Shown piece after piece: positions 1 through 5,398 of a stretch of DNA of 7,287 bases. This DNA is from JANQGH01 sp039177555. GTDB taxonomy: Bacteria; Pseudomonadota; Alphaproteobacteria; DSM-16000; Inquilinaceae. The stretch lies in contig JBCDFV010000092.1 of assembly GCA_039177555.1 (NCBI GenBank), forward strand, positions 1 through 7,287, given 5' to 3'. The number at the start of each line of letters is the position of its first letter. Within the stretch, counting starts at the first letter, position 1. The translations under genes and the position numbers were made by a program. The notes beneath the pieces were generated by a model. It was not told the DNA's origin, ran no database searches, and saw only the letters and a list, made by a program, of their open reading frames with translations.

Positions 1-125
1 GCCCTCTGCCCTCTGCCCTCTGCCCTCTGCCCTCTGCCCTCTGCCCTCTGCCCTCTGCCCTCTGCCCTCTGCCCTCTGCCCTCTGCCCTCTGCCCTCTGC
101 CCTCTGCCCTCTGCCCTCTGCCCTC
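1..125. repeat. Perfect 7-bp tandem repeat (GCCCTCT)n
   Basis: Seventeen complete copies of GCCCTCT and a six-base partial copy follow one another without a single mismatch. The array starts at the window edge, so its true length is unknown. No reading frame through the unit contains a stop on either strand; the + strand would encode a seven-residue period (ALCPLPS). The array could therefore lie in the 3' end of an upstream gene, or it could be non-coding. The - strand has GGG every seven bases with four-base CAGA loops, which fits the usual G-quadruplex pattern. Perfect identity suggests recent expansion by slippage, or possibly an assembly or sequencing effect. Confidence 0.97.
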
Positions 126-166
126 ACTCGGATGACGCGCGTCGGCCCCCCTGTCCAGATCGATCA

Positions 167-195
167 TTGACAAAAGAGGCCTATACTCCTATTCA
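167..195 (+). promoter_or_regulatory. Putative sigma-70-type promoter of the MarR gene
   Basis: A perfect -35 hexamer TTGACA lies at 167-172. A poor -10 match, TATTCA (190-195), follows after a 17-base spacer. Transcription would start near 202, inside the palindrome at 194-216, which is the arrangement expected for repression by a bound regulator. The -10 is weak, and the better-looking TATACT at 182-187 is too close to the -35 to pair with it. The promoter is an inference from the -35 and the overlap with the operator. Confidence 0.5.
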
Positions 196-216
196 GTTAG
201 TGAAACTAACTAACTG
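194..216. promoter_or_regulatory. Putative MarR operator, autoregulatory
   Basis: CAGTTAGT (194-201) and ACTAACTG (209-216) form a perfect 8-bp inverted repeat around a 7-base spacer. Nested within it, TTAGT (197-201) and ACTAA (205-209) form a second dyad. The TTAG-N-CTAA form resembles the SlyA-type MarR consensus (TTAGCAAGCTAA) with one extra central base. The site ends 10 bases before the ATG of the regulator, so binding would block transcription or initiation. The word TTAGTTAGTT, read on the - strand (213 to 204), recurs upstream of the methyltransferase. Confidence 0.7.
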
Positions 217-226
217 AAAGAAATTG

Positions 227-685
227 ATGGCCCTGGCTGGCTCGCTTGACCATCTCTACCGCCATTTCGCACGTGTCTGGGCGGATGGCACGGTGCGGCC
301 CGGCCTGCTGAGCTATAGCGAGTACGAATATCTGCGCGCGATTGAGCGGCTGGATGGCGCGCAGGTCACCTTAGGGGGCGCAGACGACGGGCATGCGGGC
401 CAGCCAGGGCACCATTTGCAAGACCTGGTCGCGGTCCTGGGCGTTCAGAAGGCCTCCGCCAGCGTTGCCATCGCCAAGCTGGAGCAGCGGGGCCTGGTCA
501 AGCGCTTCCCCTGCCAACGCGATGCGCGCGCCCAGCACGTCGTGCTGACCGACAAGGCGAGAGACCATCTGCGCCAAGAGGAAACGGTCTATCGCGAGGC
601 CGCCATGAAGATCGAGCGGCTACTCACGCCCGACGAGTTGAAGGCGCTTGAGGCCACGCTGGCCAAGGTCCAAGACCGCCTCTGA
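227..685 (+). CDS. MarR-family winged-helix transcriptional regulator
   Basis: The 152-residue product has the size and layout of MarR repressors: a helical dimerisation segment at the N-terminus, a winged helix in the middle, and a C-terminal helix for dimerisation. The DNA-binding part is visible as DLVAVLGVQKASASVAIAKL, then EQRGLVKR. The wing carries a conserved-looking DARAQ segment, followed by VVLTDKARDHL, a typical MarR continuation. ATG at 227 is preferred because a weak GAAAG ribosome site sits six bases upstream; the TTG at 224 would add only one residue. There is an unusual insertion (GGADDGHAGQPGHH) before the winged helix, perhaps an extended loop. The palindrome overlapping its promoter and the copy before the next gene suggest that it represses itself and the downstream pair. 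The ligand is unknown. Confidence 0.9.
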   Translation: MALAGSLDHLYRHFARVWADGTVRPGLLSYSEYEYLRAIERLDGAQVTLGGADDGHAGQPGHHLQDLVAVLGVQKASASVAIAKLEQRGLVKRFPCQRDARAQHVVLTDKARDHLRQEETVYREAAMKIERLLTPDELKALEATLAKVQDRL

Positions 686-713
686 GCCCGCCTCGCAACG
701 CTCTGCTTTCCCG

Positions 714-739
714 CCCGAGTTGATGCCCGAGTTGATGCC
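714..739 (+). repeat. Short 12-bp direct duplication
   Basis: CCCGAGTTGATG occurs twice back to back (714-725 and 726-737), followed by two bases of a third copy. It lies in the 123-base gap between the regulator and the methyltransferase. No function is evident; it looks like a small slippage duplication. Confidence 0.8.
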
Positions 740-776
740 TGCCTGAGTCGGTTCCCCTCAATAGGCGCAGCTTCAT

Positions 777-801
777 TTAGTTAGTTATACAAACGAACTT
801 A
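777..801. promoter_or_regulatory. Putative second MarR operator, before the methyltransferase
   Basis: TTAGTTAGTT at 777-786 is identical to ten bases of the regulator's own operator in the opposite orientation. Over twenty bases the two sites match at about fifteen positions. The site has an imperfect dyad, TTAGTT (781-786) against AACTTA (796-801). It ends seven bases before the ATG at 809, so a bound repressor would block expression of the methyltransferase and the gene coupled to it. I could not place a convincing -35/-10 pair here, so whether this gene has its own promoter or reads through from 167 is open. Confidence 0.6.
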
Positions 802-808
802 GATCGCT

Positions 809-1474
809 ATGACGTTAGATGAACACGATCACAATCGCGATCACCGAAACTATCGCGGACACGATCACCATCCTCCCCCACCCACCCGGCCGGCGCCTGG
901 CGCGCCGTGGAGCGATGCGCTGGTCGACGGGTATCTGCAGAAACACGCCGACCATCCGACGAACCGGTTGGCGGTGGGCGCGGCCGCGCTTGGTGGCGCG
1001 GAGACCGTTCTCGATATCGGTTGTGGTGGCGGCGCGGCGGTTCGCGCGGCGGCATCGGCCTTGCCGGCAGGCAAGGTGCTCGGCATCGACCCCTCGCCGG
1101 TCATGATCCGTTACGCCGAACACGTGGCCGCGCGCCACCCGGCAGCCGACCGAATGACGTTTTCGCTGGGGCGGGCCGAGGATTTGCCGGTCGCGGCCGG
1201 GTCGATCGACGTCGTGATGGCGATCAACTCGCTGTACCACTGGCGGGCCATCGAACAGGGCCTCGGTCAGGTTGTCCGCGTGCTGAAGCCCAACGGTCGG
1301 TTTGTCGTGGTCGAGGATGTCTTCGCCCATTCCGATAGGGCGCTCGATCGCACGTCGCTCTGCCGCCTTTTGGCCGGTGCCGGCCTTGAGATTTCACGCC
1401 TGAGCGAACAGGCGCATGGCGACGGAACAGCCCTCGTCATCGTCGCGAAACCTATGGAAGGAGACGATCAATGA
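809..1474 (+). CDS. Class I SAM-dependent methyltransferase with His/Asp-rich N-terminus
   Basis: The 221-residue protein has the Rossmann-fold methyltransferase motifs in order. Motif I is VLDIGCGGG (residues 67-75), which binds S-adenosylmethionine. The acidic end of strand 2 is GIDPS (92-96, Asp94), followed by AEDLP (123-127), then DVVMAINSLYHW (134-145) and VLKPNGRFVVVEDV (158-171). This is the Methyltransf_11/25-like pattern used for many small molecules, so the substrate cannot be read off. Before the fold there is a low-complexity tail with six histidines in residues 6-21, then four prolines and a linker to about residue 33; it may bind metal, but that is speculation. ATG 809 is the only plausible start, although no Shine-Dalgarno sequence is visible. 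A putative MarR operator lies immediately upstream. The stop overlaps the next start (ATGA), implying translational coupling. Confidence 0.9.
   Translation: MTLDEHDHNRDHRNYRGHDHHPPPPTRPAPGAPWSDALVDGYLQKHADHPTNRLAVGAAALGGAETVLDIGCGGGAAVRAAASALPAGKVLGIDPSPVMIRYAEHVAARHPAADRMTFSLGRAEDLPVAAGSIDVVMAINSLYHWRAIEQGLGQVVRVLKPNGRFVVVEDVFAHSDRALDRTSLCRLLAGAGLEISRLSEQAHGDGTALVIVAKPMEGDDQ
1456..1464 (+). promoter_or_regulatory. Strong ribosome binding site for the small membrane protein
   Basis: GGAAGGAGA lies inside the 3' end of the methyltransferase gene with six bases between it and the ATG at 1471. It supports that start and shows that the ATGA-overlapping gene has its own strong initiation signal, unlike the methyltransferase. 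Confidence 0.85.
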
Positions 1475-1872
1475 ACGTCACGAACGCTCTGATCGGGCTC
1501 GCGCTCTATCTGCTCATCTGGGAGAAACTGCCGACTTGGGGCACCTGGTTCAACGCCATATTGAGCCGCCTGCCGAAACCGCTTCAGACCCTGTACGAGC
1601 AGTGGCGCTGCCCCTATTGCGTGGGCTTCTGGATGGCGCTTGTGCTGCACGCGCTGACCGGTCTTTGGACACTGCCGGCCCTCGCCTCCATGCCGGAGTA
1701 TCTGGGCCCGGCAACGCCGTTCATTGCCTGGTTCTGCGACGCGCTGGTAACGGGCACGCTGATGCTGGTCGGCAAGCTGGCGCTGGACGCCATTGCACGC
1801 CCCGCGATCATGGGCCATCAGTTCAAGGAGGAGTTCATGGCGAGCCTTAAGGACAAGCAGGAGCGCGAATGA
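1471..1872 (+). CDS. Small inner-membrane protein with CPYCVGFW motif
   Basis: The 133-residue product has a hydrophobic N-terminal segment (about residues 5-17), a second membrane segment beginning right after CPYC (about 51-72) and a third around 80-105. A charged, probably cytoplasmic tail (KEEFMASLKDKQERE) follows. The motif CPYCVGFW (47-54) places a CxxC pair at the membrane edge; similar CPxCxGFW motifs are known in small membrane proteins of the DUF1360 type, and I suggest a relation without being sure. CxxC could bind metal or be redox-active. The start is fixed by a strong ribosome site and by the 4-base overlap with the methyltransferase, so the two are probably made together and may act on the same compound or stress. 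Function unknown. Confidence 0.85.
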   Translation: MNVTNALIGLALYLLIWEKLPTWGTWFNAILSRLPKPLQTLYEQWRCPYCVGFWMALVLHALTGLWTLPALASMPEYLGPATPFIAWFCDALVTGTLMLVGKLALDAIARPAIMGHQFKEEFMASLKDKQERE

Positions 1873-1986
1873 CAGGCAAGCCGAAGGATTGAAGCGGTCT
1901 CATCTGACGACGAGGTCCGCGCGGGTCCGGCTAGCGGGGTGGTTATGCGCCATTGTCGCGCGCAGACGTCGCCCATCATCTAAGCC

Positions 1987-2030
1987 GCCATGGTTCCATT
2001 AATTGAATATCAGAATTCAAGCAACATGGC
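1987..2030. repeat. Nested inverted repeats in AT-rich intergenic DNA
   Basis: TTGAAT (2003-2008) pairs with ATTCAA (2015-2020) around a 6-base loop. Outside this, GCCATG (1987-1992) pairs with CATGGC (2025-2030), leaving an unpaired internal section. The structure could be a regulator site or an RNA hairpin at the 3' end of the upstream operon. There is no T-tract typical of an intrinsic terminator. Confidence 0.4.
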
Positions 2031-2049
2031 TCGACTTGTCGATTTTGTA

Positions 2050-2077
2050 TTAACTGGGCTAAGAATCTGGCTGTAAT
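2050..2077 (+). promoter_or_regulatory. Possible promoter for the repeat lipoprotein
   Basis: TTAACT (2050-2055, four of six matches to the -35 consensus) and TGTAAT (2072-2077, five of six matches to the -10 consensus) are separated by 16 bases in the AT-rich island. Transcription would start near 2084, giving a leader of about 100 bases. Alternative pairings have poor spacing. This is inferred by consensus only. Confidence 0.35.
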
Positions 2078-2170
2078 CTGGCAATTTCGGTACTTAGGCC
2101 CGCCGGATGGAGGCATTGCAAGCACGCGGCAGCCGGGTAAAACTCCTGCGGTCACTCCAACAGATGCCAC

Positions 2171-2175
2171 AGGGA
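2171..2175 (+). promoter_or_regulatory. Ribosome binding site of the repeat lipoprotein
   Basis: AGGGA lies seven bases before the ATG at 2183. It matters because every frame across the downstream repeats is open; this site and the signal peptide that follows select the + strand frame. Confidence 0.65.
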
Positions 2176-2182
2176 CCGCCCA

Positions 2183-2827
2183 ATGACGCTCCGCTCGTTC
2201 ATCCGGTTTGCGCCGCTCGCCGTCGGCCTCACGCTCGGGCTTGGTGCCTGCGTGCCGACCACCGGCTCCGGCCCGACATTGGGCGACGTGGCGGCGGTTC
2301 TTGACGCGTTTGGCGGCGCCAGCCCGGCGTCGGGCGGCGGCTGCACGACGACCGGGTCGGGACCCGGCAACTCCGTTTCCTGCAGCGAGACGGCGACGGA
2401 GTGTCGGACCACCGGTTCCGGCCCCGGCAACGCGGTCGCCTGCGGCGGCATGGCCACCGAGTGTCGGACGACCGGCAGCGGCCCCGGCAATGCCGTGGCC
2501 TGCGGCGGACAGGCGCGTGAGTGCCGGACAACCGGCAGCGGACCGGGCAACGCCGTGGCCTGCGGCGGGCAAGCCACCGACTGCCGGACGACCGGAAGCG
2601 GGCCGGGCAATGTCGTCGCCTGCGGTGGGCAGGCCCGGGAATGCCGGACGACCGGCAGCGGGCCGGGCAACGCCGTGGCCTGCGGCGGCCAGACCAGCGA
2701 GTGCCGAACCACCGGCAGCGGGCCGGGCAATGCGGTGGCGTGCGGCGGCGAATCGTCGGGCTGCGGCACCAACGGCAACGGCCCGGGACGCGCCCAGATC
2801 TGCATGCTGCCCCGCATCGCCACCTGA
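2183..2827 (+). CDS. Putative lipoprotein built of eight 20-residue Cys-rich repeats
   Basis: The 214-residue product begins with a lipoprotein signal: basic residues at 4 and 8, a hydrophobic core, and a lipobox LGAC ending at Cys23. The predicted mature protein is therefore anchored to a membrane by lipid on Cys23. A short segment (24-53) leads into eight consecutive 20-residue units starting at residues 54, 74, 94, 114, 134, 154, 174 and 194. The consensus is CRTTGSGPGNAVACGGQA followed by two variable residues; cysteines alternate at 13- and 7-residue steps, 16 in the array. The first and last units are the most divergent, as is usual for caps of a repeat array. Regular pairs of cysteines and many Gly residues suggest a disulfide-stapled or metal-binding rod outside the cytoplasm, which is inference. 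I do not recognise a named family. It appears monocistronic, with its own ribosome site. Confidence 0.82.
   Translation: MTLRSFIRFAPLAVGLTLGLGACVPTTGSGPTLGDVAAVLDAFGGASPASGGGCTTTGSGPGNSVSCSETATECRTTGSGPGNAVACGGMATECRTTGSGPGNAVACGGQARECRTTGSGPGNAVACGGQATDCRTTGSGPGNVVACGGQARECRTTGSGPGNAVACGGQTSECRTTGSGPGNAVACGGESSGCGTNGNGPGRAQICMLPRIAT
2342..2821 (+). repeat. 60-bp in-frame tandem repeat, eight units
   Basis: Units begin at 2342, 2402, 2462, 2522, 2582, 2642, 2702 and 2762, each exactly 60 bases with no indels. Units 2 to 7 are close to each other, while the first and last have diverged. Because the period is divisible by three, gain or loss of a unit by recombination would change protein length without a frameshift. 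Confidence 0.95.
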
Positions 2828-2925
2828 CCCTGCGGCAGGGGCGCAATCGACGCTAAACGGCTGCTCCTCCTGCCGATAGAAGCGGGCATTGGATCAGCAG
2901 GTGAGGACGGCCCGCGTCGTGCCCC

Positions 2926-3861
2926 TCACTCGCGACTTGCGCGACCGGCCGCCCGGCGCAAGAGGACGGCGGCAATGATGATGGCGCCGGTCAGCACGTC
3001 TTGCAGGAAGGCCGGCACGCCCAGGATGGTCAGCCCATTGGCGATGACGGCGATGATGGCGGCACCGACCAGGGTTCCCGGCACGTTCGGCTCGCCGTTC
3101 TTGAACGCCGTCATGCCCAGGAAGACGGCGGCGTAAGCCTGAAGCAAGAAGCCGCCGCCCCCGGTCGGGTGCGCGCTGCCCAGCCGTGCGGTCAACAAGA
3201 GGCCGACCAGGCCGGCAAAGGCGGCACACAGGGCGAAGGCCAGCACGCTGTCGCGCCGCACGGGCACGCCGGCCAGCAAGGCGGCCTCGCGATTGCCGCC
3301 GATGGCGTACAGGCGCCTGCCATACTCCACCCGGTCCAGCACCAACCAGACCAGCAGACCCGCGCCGATCATCCACCAGGTCAGGACCGGCAGGCCCAGA
3401 ACCGTGCCGCGCGCCAGGTTGCGAAAGCCGTCCGGCATGCCGCCGAACAGGGTGGCACCGTCGCTGAGCCAGAAGGTCAGGCCGCCCAGGATCGTGCCCA
3501 TGGCGAGCGTGGCGATGAAGCTGGGCACCCGAAAGCTGGCGACCAGCACGCCGGAGGCCGAGCCGATGATTAGACAGGACAGCAGCACAATGGCGAAGAC
3601 CGGCACCGTACCGGCGCCGGCCTGGAACAAGGTCACCGCCACGATGCCGCCCCAGGAGACCATGGCGCTGACCGACAGGTCGAACTCGCCCAGCACCATC
3701 ACCAGCGTGGCGCCGATGGCGACGATGGCCAGCAGGCTCATCTGCTGGGTGATGTTCACCAGATTGCCGATCTGGGCAAAGCCGTCGGGCGACGCGGCGG
3801 CAAAGACCGCGATGATGACGATGAGCGCGATCAGCGTGCCAAGGCGGTTCAGCACGCTCAC
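2926..3861 (-). CDS. RbsC-type sugar ABC transporter permease
   Basis: The 311-residue protein is very hydrophobic, with roughly eight to ten membrane segments, and is close to the usual size (about 320) of ribose/xylose-type permeases (BPD_transp_2 family). GEFDLSVSAMVSWGG (58-72) corresponds to the family's G-(G/E)-x-DLSVG region. LYAIGGNREAALLAGV (184-199) is the cytoplasmic loop that contacts the ATPase. It would form the inner-membrane channel, probably as a homodimer, since only one permease gene is visible. It starts with GTG, whose last two bases and the next A form the ATPase stop (GTGA overlap), so its translation is likely coupled to the ATPase. No strong ribosome site is visible. 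It is the last gene of the operon seen here and converges with the repeat lipoprotein gene 98 bases away. Confidence 0.93.
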   Translation of the reverse strand: MSVLNRLGTLIALIVIIAVFAAASPDGFAQIGNLVNITQQMSLLAIVAIGATLVMVLGEFDLSVSAMVSWGGIVAVTLFQAGAGTVPVFAIVLLSCLIIGSASGVLVASFRVPSFIATLAMGTILGGLTFWLSDGATLFGGMPDGFRNLARGTVLGLPVLTWWMIGAGLLVWLVLDRVEYGRRLYAIGGNREAALLAGVPVRRDSVLAFALCAAFAGLVGLLLTARLGSAHPTGGGGFLLQAYAAVFLGMTAFKNGEPNVPGTLVGAAIIAVIANGLTILGVPAFLQDVLTGAIIIAAVLLRRAAGRASRE

Positions 3862-5390
3862 GCCGTCCGGCTTTCAGGCTCTTGCCGTTCGGCCGCGAAC
3901 AGGGCGGCGAGCACCTGGTCGCCATCGGCCTCCGCGCCCGAAAGCTCGGCGACGATGCGGCCGTCGGCCATGACCAGGATGCGGTCGGCAATGTCCAGCA
4001 CCTCCTCCAGATCGCTGGAGGCCATCAGGACGCCGGCGCCACCGTCGGCGCGATCGCGCATCATGCCATGCAGCTCGGCCTTGGCGCCGACATCGACGCC
4101 GCGTGTTGGCTCATCGAGCAGCAAAAGGCGGATGGGGAACGGCGTCCAGCGGCCGACCATCAGCTTTTGCTGGTTGCCGCCGGACAAGGTCGCGATCGCG
4201 TCGGACGCCCAGCCCATGCGGACGTCGAGGCGCTGTTTGAGGTCGGCGATGAACGTGTTTACGCGCTCGGCGGAGGGGATGGGCAGCCAGGATCGGCCGC
4301 GAAAGCTGTCCAGACGCGGCAGGGTGGCGTTGGCGGCGATCGAATGCCGCATCACCAGACCCTGGGTGCGCCGGTCCTCCGGCGCGAAGGCGATGCCCTG
4401 GCGGATGCGCCCGGCCGGCCCTGCCCCGGAAAGCGGGCTTCCGTCGATCGTCACCCGGTCGGCTGTCGGCTCGCCGACACCCCAAAGCGTGCGCAGCAGC
4501 CGGCTGCGACCGGCCCCGATCAGGCCGTAGAGCGCCACCACCTCGCCCTCATGAACGGCAAACGACAGCGGTGTGTGACGTCGCCCGAACGGCAACCGAT
4601 CGACGCGCAGCACCGGCGGTCCGGCCGGCCGTGTCGCGCGGTGGCGGCCAGGCATGGTCGTCCCGCCCGACATCAGGCGAACCAAGTCGTCGCGGGTCAT
4701 GACGGAGGTCGCATCGCTGGCGACCGTGCGGCCATTGCGCAGAACCGTGACTCGCTGGCACAGGGCGAAGATCTCGTCCAGCCTGTGCGACACGAACAGG
4801 ACGGCCGTGCCGGCATCCCGGAGGCGGCGGACCACATCGTGCAGCCTGTCCGCCTCGCCCTTGCTCAACGAGGCGCTTGGCTCGTCCATGATCACCAGGC
4901 GGGCCTCGCTGATCAGCGCGCGCAGGATCTCCAAGAGCTGGCGCTGGCCGGTCGTCAACCGCGCGACCGGCCGGTCGAGCGGCAGGTCAGGGGACAGGTC
5001 CGCGGCGACCGCGCGCACCCGCTGTGCCATGGCAGCGCGATCGACCAGGCCGAGACGCTTGGGATAACGCCTGCCGACGAAAATGTTCTCGATCGCCGAG
5101 AAGCCGGGCACCAGGTTCAGCTCCTGATGGATCACCCGCAGGCCCAGCCGTTCGGCATCGCGCGGACCCTCCGGGCCGAACGGTGCCGCGTCGAGGCGCA
5201 TCGCGCCGCCATCCGGCCGGTGTACGCCCGACAGGCATTTGATCAGGGTCGACTTGCCCGCGCCGTTTTCGCCGACCAGGCCATGGACCTCGCCCGGCCG
5301 GATCGTGAGATCAACGCCGTCGAGCGCGATCACGCCGCCGAAGCGTTTGCACAGCGCCTCGACGGCGAGCAGCGCGGTATCGGCCGGCAC
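3858..5390 (-). CDS. RbsA-type sugar ABC transporter ATP-binding protein (two NBDs)
   Basis: With the GTG at 5390 the product is 510 residues, the normal size for the RbsA/XylG/MglA class with two fused nucleotide-binding domains. NBD1 has Walker A GENGAGKST (40-48), a Q-loop at Gln89, signature LTTGQ (145-149), Walker B LVIMDEP (165-171) and the switch histidine VSH at 202. NBD2 has a degenerate Walker A, GLIGAGRSR (289-297) without the lysine, but an intact LSGGNQQK signature (402-409) and Walker B LLLLDEP. Serine replaces the switch histidine (MASSDLEE). This asymmetry is normal for the class. It powers sugar import with the permease. The open frame extends upstream to 5564, but that part overlaps the binding-protein gene antiphase and reads as low-complexity Arg/Gly, so GTG 5390, eight bases after the preceding stop, is preferred. 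No clear ribosome site precedes it. Confidence 0.92.
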   Translation of the reverse strand: MPADTALLAVEALCKRFGGVIALDGVDLTIRPGEVHGLVGENGAGKSTLIKCLSGVHRPDGGAMRLDAAPFGPEGPRDAERLGLRVIHQELNLVPGFSAIENIFVGRRYPKRLGLVDRAAMAQRVRAVAADLSPDLPLDRPVARLTTGQRQLLEILRALISEARLVIMDEPSASLSKGEADRLHDVVRRLRDAGTAVLFVSHRLDEIFALCQRVTVLRNGRTVASDATSVMTRDDLVRLMSGGTTMPGRHRATRPAGPPVLRVDRLPFGRRHTPLSFAVHEGEVVALYGLIGAGRSRLLRTLWGVGEPTADRVTIDGSPLSGAGPAGRIRQGIAFAPEDRRTQGLVMRHSIAANATLPRLDSFRGRSWLPIPSAERVNTFIADLKQRLDVRMGWASDAIATLSGGNQQKLMVGRWTPFPIRLLLLDEPTRGVDVGAKAELHGMMRDRADGGAGVLMASSDLEEVLDIADRILVMADGRIVAELSGAEADGDQVLAALFAAERQEPESRTA

Positions 5391-5398
5391 GTCGTGCG

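Larger units (their letters stand above)
1873..2182. other. Intergenic stretch with AT-rich island and no recognised gene
   Basis: I see no credible gene in these 310 bases. The first part (to about 1990) has the base composition of its neighbours. About 1990-2100 is clearly AT-richer than the rest of the window. It contains nested inverted repeats at 1987-2030 and a possible promoter at 2050-2077. The last 100 bases would be the untranslated leader of the repeat lipoprotein. No clear intrinsic terminator for the upstream operon was found. Confidence 0.6.

Noticed and set aside
819..1106. Alternative + frame beginning at ATG 819, rich in Thr/Ile then Arg.
   Set aside because: It overlaps the methyltransferase in another frame, turns into Arg-rich shadow sequence and has no domain or ribosome site.
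2828..2840. Hairpin CCCTG/CAGGG just after the lipoprotein stop, considered as a terminator.
   Set aside because: The stem is only five base pairs with a three-base loop and no T-tract follows on either strand.
2152..2889. A 245-codon open frame on the - strand across the repeat array, reading as Pro/Leu-rich repeats.
   Set aside because: The 60-bp period keeps every stop-free frame open. The + frame has the ribosome site, lipobox signal and silent third-position variation; the antisense product has no recognisable start signal or domain.
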